The translations under genes were made by a program, and so were the position numbers. From Chryseobacterium nakagawai (GTDB lineage Bacteria; Bacteroidota; Bacteroidia; Flavobacteriales; Weeksellaceae), in the NCBI RefSeq assembly GCF_900637665.1, contig NZ_LR134386.1, positions 3,278,501-3,342,500 of the forward strand: a DNA stretch of 64,000 nucleotides, in the 5' to 3' direction. This document shows positions 46,375 to 55,024 of this stretch, in pieces (within the stretch, counting starts at the first letter, position 1; each line of letters opens with the position of its first letter). A model generated the notes under the pieces. That model was not told the origin of the DNA. It ran no database searches and saw nothing but the letters and a program-made list of their open reading frames with translations.

Positions 46375-46904
46375 AATTTGCTTATAAGTTTTTTCTTCTG
46401 CTCATTAAATTCTTCTTCACTCAAAATTCCACTTTCTCTTAACCTTCCCAATTGTTCCAATTGATCTAAAACAGTGGGTTCAGCTTTATGAAAATTTTCT
46501 TCAGGACGGGACATGAAGTCTCTTACCTTTTCACAAAAAAGTTCAGCATGGTATCTTCCTACTCCATCAATCTCTACAATGTCATCAGTAACCTGAATAT
46601 CTATAGAGGCGAGTAATAATGCAGTTTCATACTGTATTGAACTTATTTTGCTATAAGAAAAGTCTTCTACTTTCAATCCGTACATGAATTCCTTATCTAC
46701 AAAGATCAGTCTTCTGTCTGTAGCTACTAAAATGATATGATGATTGTTTATTTTATTTCTGCCTTCAACGAGGTAAATAATTTTTTCCTCTTTTGAGATG
46801 ATATCCGGTAATTCCCGGATTTCTTTTCTGGCAAATATGGTAGGGCTGATATCCAGATTTTCAAGTTCTTCTCTTATTTCGTCGAGTCTTGACTTTTCAC
46901 TCAT
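46371..46904 (-). CDS. PH-domain and SHOCT-domain protein
   Basis: 177 residues. The middle (about 45-125) has the bacterial PH-like (YokE) pattern HHIILVATDRRLIFVDKEF with a following GLKVEDFSYSKISSIQYE. The C-terminus is a SHOCT motif, LGRLRESGILSEEEFNEQK (about 150-170). Such proteins bind lipids or partner proteins; the function here is unknown. It is a shortened relative of the two Zn-ribbon proteins at 47630 and 48496. Confidence 0.82.
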   Translation of the reverse strand: MSEKSRLDEIREELENLDISPTIFARKEIRELPDIISKEEKIIYLVEGRNKINNHHIILVATDRRLIFVDKEFMYGLKVEDFSYSKISSIQYETALLLASIDIQVTDDIVEIDGVGRYHAELFCEKVRDFMSRPEENFHKAEPTVLDQLEQLGRLRESGILSEEEFNEQKKKLISKL

Positions 46905-46969
46905 AGCTATAGTTTATGGGTCTAAATTACTATTTCTTAGGAAAATAATAATTTAATTTGATTAAAAAC

Positions 46970-47611
46970 TTACACCTCAGAAGGAATTACAATGGAAGAG
47001 TGTAAGCAATACACTTTCCAGTCTAAGGTTTCGTACAGCCGTTTTCCTTCTTCTGTTGCGACCAGAAGATTATTTGAAAACCCTTTCGACAAAGCGATCT
47101 TCTCAAGTTCTTTCAATAAAAAAGAAGCAAGCCCTTTCCTTTGGTGATTTTTTTCGGTAATAATCCTGTCATAAACGGCAACACTATCTATAAGTGAAAC
47201 ACGACCTATAGAAGCCTGTTCACCATTCTCTGCTACAATCCTGACAACAAAAGTTCTATTATACTCAGAAAACTCTAAGTGATATCCTTTTGCAAGACTG
47301 ATTTTGGGAAAACTCATCGGATGAAAGCAGGTCATCAAATACCCTTGTGCCTGTAATTGCCATTTTTCAGGAATATCCCCTATAAACCAATCAGGAGAGG
47401 TACTTACTTTCAGATAAATCCAAGGCTCATCAATTGACCGGGCAAGTTGAAAAAAATCTTCATTAAGGTCAGGAAATACGTACCGTTCTTTTTGTTTTTC
47501 ATCTCCCACAAATACATTGAATCCAGACTTATATTGAACAGGAAAAGATACTTCTCTTGATAAACACCATCCTTTAAGCCAGTTTTCTACTATTTCCGTT
47601 TTATCCTTCAT
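46970..47611 (-). CDS. GNAT family N-acetyltransferase
   Basis: 213 residues. The acetyl-CoA binding motif is in the C-terminal half as RIITEKNHQRKGLASFLLKEL (the Q/R-x-x-G-x-G/A loop RKGLAS), followed by SKGFSNNLLVATEEG and LYETLDWKV, the usual GNAT end. The N-terminal half is of unknown specificity. Its gene sits between SHOCT-protein genes in the same operon. Confidence 0.85.
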   Translation of the reverse strand: MKDKTEIVENWLKGWCLSREVSFPVQYKSGFNVFVGDEKQKERYVFPDLNEDFFQLARSIDEPWIYLKVSTSPDWFIGDIPEKWQLQAQGYLMTCFHPMSFPKISLAKGYHLEFSEYNRTFVVRIVAENGEQASIGRVSLIDSVAVYDRIITEKNHQRKGLASFLLKELEKIALSKGFSNNLLVATEEGKRLYETLDWKVYCLHSSIVIPSEV

Positions 47612-47629
47612 GATTGGGTGTTAAGAGTT

Positions 47630-48484
47630 TTATTTTAATTGTTCCAGCAGCTTTCTTTTTTGTTCTGTAAACTCCGTATCGGTAAGAATACCATTTTCTC
47701 TCAGTTTTCCCAATTTTTCCAACTGCTCAAGAATATCAAGGGAGCGTGTAGCGTTTGCAGCTGTATTTGCATTTACGGGATTTGTCTGTTGCTGAAGTTG
47801 CTGTATCGGTTTATTATAGATAGGTCTTATGATATCATAGAACTTTTCTGCATCTTCTTTATCCATAAAACATTCAAACTCTACCACTCTTTCATCAAGA
47901 TGTAATTTTATGATTGGAGATCTCGGATCTGTTACAAAACTTATTGACTTGATCGTTTCATTGGGATAATCGTTGATTTTGGCTGTCCCAAACATTGCTT
48001 TTGAAACAGAGATCATTCTTTTGGAAGTTGCCACCAGGATTCCTGCAGCCAGTGTATTAACAAACTGAGCATCTGTAATACCAATGATTTTCTCCTCCTC
48101 AGAAATAAGATAAGGCAGTTCTTTGATTTCACCTTTGGTAAATACAGAAAGACTCGCATTCAGCTTTTCCAACTCTGTTTTTATCTTCTGCTTTCTCCTT
48201 TTATATACTTCTTTAGAAATATTTTGAGCCTCTTCTTCCACAGTCATAGGAAGATTTTCTTGTGTTATAGCAAGTGAATTCTGTTCTGAATTTTTATCCT
48301 GAATGATACGATGAATATCATCAATATTGAACTGATTAAGGTTATATAATACTTCCTGATTGATGTAGCTTATTTTATCTAAACATTTATTGCATAAAAC
48401 ACCACCATCCGAAAGCTTATTTTCTCCCAGAAGCGTATCCATAGAGGTTAATTCTGTATTACATAATGAACAAGTATTACTCAT
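47630..48484 (-). CDS. Zn-ribbon, PH and SHOCT domain protein
   Basis: 284 residues. Two CxxC pairs (Cys5/Cys8 and Cys31/Cys34) form a DUF4428-like zinc ribbon at the N-terminus. A PH-like domain follows at about 115-220 (AAGILVATSKRMISVSKAMF), then a Gln/Asn/Ala linker, and a SHOCT motif at the end (LGKLRENGILTDTEFTEQK). It closely matches the next gene in layout, so the two arose by tandem duplication. Function unknown; 18 bases before the GNAT gene. Confidence 0.85.
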   Translation of the reverse strand: MSNTCSLCNTELTSMDTLLGENKLSDGGVLCNKCLDKISYINQEVLYNLNQFNIDDIHRIIQDKNSEQNSLAITQENLPMTVEEEAQNISKEVYKRRKQKIKTELEKLNASLSVFTKGEIKELPYLISEEEKIIGITDAQFVNTLAAGILVATSKRMISVSKAMFGTAKINDYPNETIKSISFVTDPRSPIIKLHLDERVVEFECFMDKEDAEKFYDIIRPIYNKPIQQLQQQTNPVNANTAANATRSLDILEQLEKLGKLRENGILTDTEFTEQKRKLLEQLK

Positions 48485-48495
48485 TTCTTCTTCTT

Positions 48496-49356
48496 TTATA
48501 ATTTATCCAAAAGCTTTTTCTTTTGTTCTGCAAACTCTGCCTCTGTTAGAATTCCACTTTCTTTGAGTTTACCCAATCTTTCCAATTGTTCAATAATAGC
48601 TCCGGAATCTGTCTTATTTGTATTGTAGACGTTTTCCTGCACCAAATCCGGAATTATTTGAGAAAATGCATGTAATGGGCTAGGGTCTGCTCTGAATTTA
48701 TTTTCAGAATAGTTTGTATTATTATTTTTGATATTTAAAAATGCTCTTCCGTCACTTTTATTATGCAGCTTAAATTCTACAGCACCGCCCTTTGTATTAA
48801 CTCTTAACACTGAGTACAAAAGATTTTCAACCTGATCCAGAGAGATAATATCCTTGTGGTTATATTCATTTTTCACCACTCCACCCAGGAATTTTTTATC
48901 CATGAAAATCACCCTCCATTGGGTTGAAAAAATAATTCCTTCCCTCTTATTATGAAGATTGATACATTCTGCAATCGCAATCAAACGTTCGCTCGGATCC
49001 AGGACTTTATCCAGTTCATTGACTTCTTCATTGGCTAAAACACTCAATCTGGCTTTCAGGGCTACAATCTGGTCTTTTATTTCGTCTAGTCTGGTGGGAG
49101 CATCATATTCATAGTTGCCCGTTCCTGAGGATGAAATTCCCGTACTCTGACTCCCATCAATTTTGCTTTTAAGGAACATTCCTGTTATTTCAGCAAAATA
49201 GAACTGGTCCAAATTATTGATAAGATCTCTATTGATAGTAACTGCTTTAGTAAAGCAACCGGCACATAGATAACCGCCATCTGCAAGTTTATTTTTCCCA
49301 ACAAGCATATCCGTAGACGTCAGCGGAGTTCCGCATAATGCGCAAATAGTATTCAT
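48496..49356 (-). CDS. Zn-ribbon, PH and SHOCT domain protein (paralogue)
   Basis: 286 residues with the same order as its neighbour: zinc ribbon (Cys5/Cys8, Cys31/Cys34), PH-like region (about 125-210, with STQWRVIFMDKKFLGG), linker, and SHOCT (LGKLKESGILTEAEFAEQK). It is the first gene of the leftward operon, 11 bases before the next. The N-terminal ribbon and the C-terminal SHOCT are the best conserved parts between the two copies, while the middle has diverged. Confidence 0.85.
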   Translation of the reverse strand: MNTICALCGTPLTSTDMLVGKNKLADGGYLCAGCFTKAVTINRDLINNLDQFYFAEITGMFLKSKIDGSQSTGISSSGTGNYEYDAPTRLDEIKDQIVALKARLSVLANEEVNELDKVLDPSERLIAIAECINLHNKREGIIFSTQWRVIFMDKKFLGGVVKNEYNHKDIISLDQVENLLYSVLRVNTKGGAVEFKLHNKSDGRAFLNIKNNNTNYSENKFRADPSPLHAFSQIIPDLVQENVYNTNKTDSGAIIEQLERLGKLKESGILTEAEFAEQKKKLLDKL

Positions 49357-49525
49357 CTGGTTTTAAGTTTTAAATGGTATGGACTAAAACAGTTTTAATC
49401 TGTTTTTTGTTCTTTCAGTCCAAATTACAAATTTTGATTCTATATTTATCCTCAAAAATATTCAAATCTTCTTGTTTTTCAGATATTTTTTTCTCCTATT
49501 CTTGAAATTTACACTCTCATTCAAA

Positions 49526-49561
49526 AAAACGGCTCAGGGTTTTAGAACCTTGAGCCGTTTT
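49526..49561 (-). terminator. Terminator of hisS
   Basis: A 16-bp stem (AAAACGGCTCAGGGTT with AACCTTGAGCCGTTTT, one G-U pair) and loop TTAG. The minus strand ends in a T run. It lies 20 bases past the hisS stop. Confidence 0.92.
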
Positions 49562-49581
49562 GATTATATTTTTATCGTATT

Positions 49582-50949
49582 TTATCCTAAAAACTCATTC
49601 AAAGAAACAGTCTTCTGCTCTCCGGCTTCAAGGTTTTTAAAGGTAACCGTGTTATTTTTAAGTTCTTCTTCCCCTAAGAAAACAAGATTTTTAATTCCTT
49701 TTTTCTCGGCATACGTAAATTGTTTGTTGATTTTTGCGCTTTCAGGGTATAGTTCTGCTGAAATACCTTTTGCTCTCAACTGCATAATTAATTTCAGAGC
49801 TTCTGTAGTTTCTTCACCTCCAAAATTAGCAAATAGATATTCTATTTTACAAGAAGCTTCTTCAGGGAAAAGGTTCAGCTCTTCCATCACCAGATAAATT
49901 CTGTCTAACCCGAACGAAATACCAATTCCAGGGATATTTTTAACTCCAAACACTTCTGTAAGGTTATCATATCTACCACCTCCACCGATGGAACCCATTG
50001 CTACTTCATCAGCTTTTACTTCGAAAATAGCTCCGGTATAATAATCAAGACCTCTTGCCAACGTAATATTGAATACAAGATTCTGCATATCAACACCAAG
50101 GTTCAGAGATTGTGTAAGAACAAATTCCAACTCTTCTACTCCTTTCAATCCGATCTCATTGCCTTCGAATTTTTCTTTTAGCTGAAGAAGGTTTTTCAGT
50201 GCATCATCAGACTGACTGAATAAGAAGTCTAGTTTATCAATAGATTCCTGAGAGATTTCTCTTTCTAATAATTCCTTAACCACACCCTCTTTTCCAATCT
50301 TATCCAGCTTATCCAAAGCGACAGTAAAATCGATCAGTTTATCCGTAATCCCTGCATATTCAGCTAGCCCGGAAAGAATTTTTCTGTTGTTCATGTGAAT
50401 CGTCACAGGTACTTTCAGATCAGCAAATGATTTCAAGTATAATTGAACAAGATCCACTTCCTGCAATAAGCTTTCACTTCCTACAACGTCTGCATCACAT
50501 TGATAAAACTCTCTGTATCTTCCTTTCTGAGGTCTATCTGCTCTCCATACCGGCTGGATCTGGAAACGCTTGAATGGAAATGTTAATTTCCCATGATTCA
50601 TCGCTACAAATCTTGCAAAAGGTACTGTAAGGTCATAACGAAGCGCTTTATCTGTTAAGCTTTCTGCACTGAAAGGCTTCTCCAACGCTCTCTGGAAGTC
50701 ATGAAGCATTTGATGTTTTTTATCCTCCTTTGCTTCATTAATGCTTGAATTGAGGATTTTAAAAATCAAGCGGTCTCCTTCTTCTCCGTACTTTCCTGTT
50801 AAAGTAGAAAGATTTTCAAAGCTTGGTGTTTCTAATGGCTGAAATCCGAATAATTCGAAATTATTCTGTAAAATACCGATGATATATTTTCTTCTGGAAA
50901 CTTCCTGCGCCGTAAAATCTCTTGTTCCTTTTGCTAAACTTGGCTTCAT
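49582..50949 (-). CDS. hisS: Histidyl-tRNA synthetase
   Basis: 455 residues. Class II motifs: motif 2 region [30 protein letters not shown] split over the FYQCD core, histidine-specific [14 protein letters not shown], and motif 3 [15 protein letters not shown]. The C-terminal anticodon-binding domain ends at about 455. It charges tRNA-His. A candidate -7 box (TACTTTTG on the minus strand, 50982-50975) lies 26 bases before the ATG. Confidence 0.97.
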   Translation of the reverse strand: MKPSLAKGTRDFTAQEVSRRKYIIGILQNNFELFGFQPLETPSFENLSTLTGKYGEEGDRLIFKILNSSINEAKEDKKHQMLHDFQRALEKPFSAESLTDKALRYDLTVPFARFVAMNHGKLTFPFKRFQIQPVWRADRPQKGRYREFYQCDADVVGSESLLQEVDLVQLYLKSFADLKVPVTIHMNNRKILSGLAEYAGITDKLIDFTVALDKLDKIGKEGVVKELLEREISQESIDKLDFLFSQSDDALKNLLQLKEKFEGNEIGLKGVEELEFVLTQSLNLGVDMQNLVFNITLARGLDYYTGAIFEVKADEVAMGSIGGGGRYDNLTEVFGVKNIPGIGISFGLDRIYLVMEELNLFPEEASCKIEYLFANFGGEETTEALKLIMQLRAKGISAELYPESAKINKQFTYAEKKGIKNLVFLGEEELKNNTVTFKNLEAGEQKTVSLNEFLG

Positions 50950-50974
50950 TTATTGTATGTCATTTTGATAAGTA

Positions 50975-50982
50975 CAAAAGTA
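50975..50982 (-). promoter_or_regulatory. Candidate -7 box for hisS
   Basis: TACTTTTG on the minus strand matches TAnnTTTG and is 25 bases ahead of the ATG. The -33 element is not evident. Confidence 0.45.
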
Positions 50983-51011
50983 AGGAATTGCAGGGACTTT
51001 ACACAGCATAA

Positions 51012-51043
51012 AAAAGCTGAAGAAGCAATCTTCCTCAGCTTTT
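51012..51043 (-). terminator. Terminator of the HRDC gene
   Basis: AAAAGCTGA-GAAG pairs with CTTC-TCAGCTTTT around a 4-base loop, with one mismatch, and the minus strand ends in T. It lies 31 bases past the HRDC gene stop. Confidence 0.8.
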
Positions 51044-51073
51044 AAAGTTAATAGGATCATTTATTCTGAAAAA

Positions 51074-51529
51074 TCATACACTTTCAAGGATTTCCAGTAT
51101 TTCTTCGCCATAATTTTCAATCTTATGCTTTCCGAATCCTTTGATCTCCAGCAGCTCTTCTTTTTTGGCTGGTTTATACTTGGCTACAGACATCAGCTCT
51201 TTGTTGCTGGCAATGAAGTAGCTTGGCAGATTTTGTTCTCTGGCTTTCTCTGATCTCCAAAGCTTCAGGGCATTGAGAATCTTTTCTTCATCAGGATTCA
51301 GGAAATCATCTTCTGCAGAATATTTAACAGCCTTTGGTTCTTTCACTGTATTTTTCACCAATTTTGGCTCTTCGAAATACAGAATTACAGACCAATAACA
51401 TTCATCGTTTACAAAAGCAGTCTCTACTTTTATAATCTCATTACCTTCCAGAAAATCATCCAGCATTTTCTGATCTTTGTAGAGAAGTTCTTCCGGGAGT
51501 CTGATCTTAAAAACCTTTACTTTCATCAT
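51074..51529 (-). CDS. HRDC domain protein
   Basis: 151 residues. The C-terminal half is an HRDC domain: LKLWRSEKAREQNLPSYF, ASNKELMSVAKYKP and ELLEIKGFGKHKIENYG, the nucleic-acid-binding module found at the end of RecQ helicases and RNase D. There is no helicase here; it is a stand-alone HRDC protein with a short N-terminal part. It follows ssb by 14 bases, so it is co-transcribed, which fits a DNA-binding role. The start may be the first or second of two ATGs. Confidence 0.87.
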   Translation of the reverse strand: MMKVKVFKIRLPEELLYKDQKMLDDFLEGNEIIKVETAFVNDECYWSVILYFEEPKLVKNTVKEPKAVKYSAEDDFLNPDEEKILNALKLWRSEKAREQNLPSYFIASNKELMSVAKYKPAKKEELLEIKGFGKHKIENYGEEILEILESV

Positions 51530-51543
51530 TTGAGTTTTTAGAA

Positions 51544-51876
51544 TTATTTACCTCCTAACAACAGAATTTCATCTACACGAATTTCCGTAATGTAACGCTT
51601 TACGCCATCCTTATCGTCATAAGACCTGTACGTAAGTTTACCTTCAATCGCAATTTCTTTTCCTTTAGGGACATACTTTTCCATAATTTCTGCTACTTTC
51701 CCGAAAGCAATCAGATTATGCCATTGCGTCTCTTCTACCTTTTCGCCTTTAGCGTTTGTGTAATGATCGCTTGTAGCTAAGGATACATTTGCTTTTACAT
51801 TTCCGTTTTCGAAGTTTACCATTTCAACTTCCTTACCTGTGTAACCAATTAATGTTACTTTGTTTCTTAGTGACAT
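51544..51876 (-). CDS. ssb: Single-stranded DNA-binding protein
   Basis: 110 residues of OB fold: NKVTLIGYTGKEVEMVNF, NVSLATSDHYTN, TQWHNLIAFGKVAEIMEKYV, and KEIAIEGKLTYRSYDD. It lacks the acidic C-terminal tip of long SSBs, so it is the short form seen in many Bacteroidota as a second SSB. Its first seven codons lie inside the left copy of the 166-bp direct repeat, so the island integrated at its 5' end without breaking the gene. Confidence 0.92.
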   Translation of the reverse strand: MSLRNKVTLIGYTGKEVEMVNFENGNVKANVSLATSDHYTNAKGEKVEETQWHNLIAFGKVAEIMEKYVPKGKEIAIEGKLTYRSYDDKDGVKRYITEIRVDEILLLGGK

Positions 51877-52021
51877 AACTTTTAGATTTTAATGATTAAT
51901 ATTTCAGATAAGAGACGTTCACTGTTTTCTCAAATCTCTGTGGCAAAGTTGCAGATCCCACCAAAGCTCAGTCGGTTATAAACTATTTAAATTCGTTTGT
52001 AGTCGTTTACGATCGGATAAA
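51856..52021. repeat. Direct repeat, left copy (candidate attachment site)
   Basis: 166 bases identical to 58050-58215 at all but three positions (51952, 51961, 51965). It covers the first seven ssb codons and 145 bases upstream, which must include the ssb promoter. The two copies are 6194 bases apart. The remainder of the 51877-52294 gap (52022-52294) is AT-rich sequence of the island with no gene I can support. Confidence 0.95.
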
Positions 52022-52294
52022 AACATAAAAAGAATATGGCACAAACTAGTATTTATTAAGATTAAAAGATAGTAAAGATTACTATCTTTTTGGAAAAATT
52101 TAACTCTTAAATTCTATCCAAATTAACTGTATATAATTAATGAGATTATAGTAGAATATTTCTTATATTTGAATAAAACTAATTAAACCCTGAAACTCAA
52201 AATTCTTTTATGTATAATAATAAAAAGAAAAGGTAACATGTTGTCAGGATAATGAGGGGAATCTTCTTTTGGGTTTGGTATAAAACCTATTACC

Positions 52295-53431
52295 ATGGAT
52301 AAATTCTTTGATTTACTTGAAAAACTGATAAATGCTATTAAAAGTAATGGATTATTTATTCTACTTGCAATTAGTATTTGGTGCGTTCCCACAGTTGCTA
52401 TTTATCTCTTTATCTGGCTTCCCCGAAAGGCAAAAGAAAATAAAATAGTAATTTTAAATAAACTTTCGGATAACTACAATGCTAAACCGAAGAAAAGTAA
52501 TATTTCGAAAAAAATTGGGATACAGTTAATTTGTAGTATTACAAATAATAGAAACAATCCCAATATCAAATATTTTTATTTTCTCTCTCTTTTATATTTT
52601 TCAATTTTATTCACCGATTGTGGTACAATGCATGAATCAAAACAGGATACTGACGGAGATGGCATTATTAATACTAATGATAAATGTCCAAATGTAACAG
52701 GTCCTATCGAAAATAACGGATGCCCATGGTCAGATAGTGATGGTGATAATATCTTTGATAAAGATGATATGTGTCCTACAATACCTGGATCTCCGGAAAA
52801 CAATGGTTGTCCAAAAACAAGTAGCTCCATTGGTTATTATAATTTAAGAAGGTTTCCTGAAAAACCGCCTTATCCTTCAGATGTAGAAATCTTACCCAAT
52901 ACATATTTTAAAAGTGCAAAATTAATTGGGGATATTAACAGCAAACTTACAAACGCCTTGAGAATAAATAAATATACTCGAATTAGCTATTATTATGTAA
53001 GTGAAGGCTTTGCACTAGTAACACAGTTGGAACAGACAGATAAGGCAGGAAGACCTTTTCCGGAAGAATCACGTTGGAAATATAAAAATAATAAACAATA
53101 CTTCTTCTCTCTTAAAGACTATATTAATTCACTTTTTATTGCCCAGCCAGGCTATTACAGATGTATAGTGTTTATAATTAATAGAAATCCCATATCTTTT
53201 TCCGATAGTGAAGCTTCACCAGAAATTATGAATATGATGATGAGCGAAGGTGCTACCTCTTTACCTGATGAAATTGGGCAGCAGAATTTCACTTCACAGC
53301 ATAAAGTAACAGCATTAATTTATCAGTTTAAAAAATCTGAAAGTAGTGATACTGCTGAGCTATTATCACCAACACCAATACCAGGTAAGAATCTAACAGT
53401 TACTGGTATTATAAATACTTTGAAAAAATGA
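52295..53431 (+). CDS. Membrane-anchored protein with two thrombospondin type 3 repeats
   Basis: 378 residues. Two hydrophobic helices (about 18-42 and 91-107) are followed by two calcium-binding TSP3-type repeats ([15 protein letters not shown] at 118-132 and [15 protein letters not shown] at 147-161), each ending NGCP. Residues about 178-378 form a separate domain with [17 protein letters not shown] and [16 protein letters not shown] that I cannot name. The TSP3 repeats would need calcium and an extracytoplasmic location; the N-terminal helices fit that. It is the first island gene; its stop overlaps the next gene by four bases (ATGA). Confidence 0.75.
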   Translation: MDKFFDLLEKLINAIKSNGLFILLAISIWCVPTVAIYLFIWLPRKAKENKIVILNKLSDNYNAKPKKSNISKKIGIQLICSITNNRNNPNIKYFYFLSLLYFSILFTDCGTMHESKQDTDGDGIINTNDKCPNVTGPIENNGCPWSDSDGDNIFDKDDMCPTIPGSPENNGCPKTSSSIGYYNLRRFPEKPPYPSDVEILPNTYFKSAKLIGDINSKLTNALRINKYTRISYYYVSEGFALVTQLEQTDKAGRPFPEESRWKYKNNKQYFFSLKDYINSLFIAQPGYYRCIVFIINRNPISFSDSEASPEIMNMMMSEGATSLPDEIGQQNFTSQHKVTALIYQFKKSESSDTAELLSPTPIPGKNLTVTGIINTLKK

Positions 53432-53853
53432 AAATATCTTTTGAAACAGCAAAAAGAAAGCTTTCAATACCTTGGTTTACAGCTTCTTCAATACTATTTA
53501 TAATTATGTTTATGCAAACCATTGGAGGCAAATTTGAAGATAAAAATATTGAAGCTTGGGGCTGGTTTACCCAAAATTTGTTACCAACTCTTTCACTTAT
53601 TATAACTGTTTTTGTAACCGACTTGAATACAGAAAATTCTGATAAGGAAGTAGAAAAATTTTATTTTAATTTGGCTTTTGGCCTTTCAATTTTTTACCTA
53701 CTTGTTGTTTTAAGTGTGTTGCTAGCACAACCACTTTCTTCAAAAGGAATGATCCCCTGGCTACAATCATCAAGTATTTATCTCGGTCCTTTTCAGGGGC
53801 TTGTTGCAGCAACTGTAGGTATGTTCTTTTTAAAAAAAGTAAATAAAGATTAA
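53428..53853 (+). CDS. Small four-helix membrane protein
   Basis: 141 residues with four predicted membrane helices (about 16-35, 47-66, 81-101, 115-136) and almost no soluble part. Function unknown. The four-base overlap with the TSP3 protein gene makes translational coupling and a shared complex likely. Similar pairings of a small membrane protein with a larger sensor or effector are common in defence modules, but I have no direct evidence of that here. Confidence 0.72.
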   Translation: MKISFETAKRKLSIPWFTASSILFIIMFMQTIGGKFEDKNIEAWGWFTQNLLPTLSLIITVFVTDLNTENSDKEVEKFYFNLAFGLSIFYLLVVLSVLLAQPLSSKGMIPWLQSSSIYLGPFQGLVAATVGMFFLKKVNKD

Positions 53854-53944
53854 TGTAAAAAATTAATACTGGAACAATTTTAAAAATTTTCTCCAAATAT
53901 ATCTTTTAAATTTTTTATTATATTAGCGACACTAATAATTAAGA

Positions 53945-55024
53945 ATGCTCTCCAAATTTAAATCTGGTCATCGTAAAGAGATAGAGAAAAAAATCAAACA
54001 AAATCACTTTGAATTATTTGAAAATTCAGATAACTATCTCATTAAATATTTCAACATTTTATCGAAACGCGAAAATTGGTGGTTAGTATTTCTAAATGTT
54101 GTTATTCTCTATATTTTAGTCGCAGCTATAAACCTTGATTTTACTTTTATTAAAATAGATAAAGACACCGCTAGTACGATAATTGATCAGCGAACTTCTA
54201 ATGTAGCAACCATTATCAGCATGACACTAGCAGTGATAGGACTTTTATTAAGCAATCTTGCTGTAAAAAACGATCAAACCTATAAATTGCTTTTTGTAAA
54301 CTCAAGATTATATTTAATTATATATTATACTTTGAGTGCCATTTTCTGTTTGATTATAGTATCAACATTACGAGATTCTATTGAACCGTACTTTGAGAGA
54401 TTCGTGCTCGCAGGTACTTATTTGGCTTTAATTATATTAATTGGAATTGGATATTTATTTAGTACGATAATAAATTTCGCAAATGCTTCTAATATTCAAA
54501 AAATTCTAAAACAAAAGCTGATCGATGAAATAAAGATGAATGTCAAAATTTTTCTATTGTCGAAATATAGTGCGGCAGAATTTAAAAACTTGATGCATGA
54601 TCACGGTATTGATCCAGTGGGACTAAGACAACGGCTTCTTTTACCTGATTTAGATCGACCACCTACCGAAGAATATTTAATATATGATATTGATTTTAAA
54701 GATTTACAGGATAGATTAAAGAATCGACATGCTTATGAAAAATATTACTATGTTGAAAGTCTATCATTAAATTTAGTTACTCAGAATCATTCAAATTTTA
54801 TTTTTCCAGGTATTACAACATCTTATAATAGACAACTGGACTTATCAGGGTGTTTAACATTAAAAAAACCTTCGAAAATTATAAACCAATCAGATGAATA
54901 TGTGCGTTACTTCGAGACTAAATTAGAAGAATATACCACAGAAGGAAAACAAAAAAATATAAATGAGATTTTATCGATTTATGATGAATTATTTGACTTA
55001 TTATTAAAACACGATATTGTATGA
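53945..55024 (+). CDS. Four-helix membrane protein with cytoplasmic C-terminus
   Basis: 359 residues. Four predicted membrane helices lie at about 45-64, 86-107, 119-140 and 152-177, after a charged N-terminus (KEIEKKIKQNHF). Residues 180-359 are soluble, with the segment RQRLLLPDLDRPPTEEYLIY and coiled-coil-like ends. No domain is recognised. The stop overlaps the next start by four bases (ATGA), so this and the 651-residue protein form a coupled pair. It resembles the sensor-membrane subunit of two-gene systems only in layout. Confidence 0.7.
   Translation: MLSKFKSGHRKEIEKKIKQNHFELFENSDNYLIKYFNILSKRENWWLVFLNVVILYILVAAINLDFTFIKIDKDTASTIIDQRTSNVATIISMTLAVIGLLLSNLAVKNDQTYKLLFVNSRLYLIIYYTLSAIFCLIIVSTLRDSIEPYFERFVLAGTYLALIILIGIGYLFSTIINFANASNIQKILKQKLIDEIKMNVKIFLLSKYSAAEFKNLMHDHGIDPVGLRQRLLLPDLDRPPTEEYLIYDIDFKDLQDRLKNRHAYEKYYYVESLSLNLVTQNHSNFIFPGITTSYNRQLDLSGCLTLKKPSKIINQSDEYVRYFETKLEEYTTEGKQKNINEILSIYDELFDLLLKHDIV

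Noticed and set aside
53666..53896. Leftward 76-codon open frame in the island
   Set aside because: It is antisense to the four-helix membrane protein gene and has low-complexity hydrophobic sequence; the plus-strand gene is coupled to its neighbour and is the better reading.
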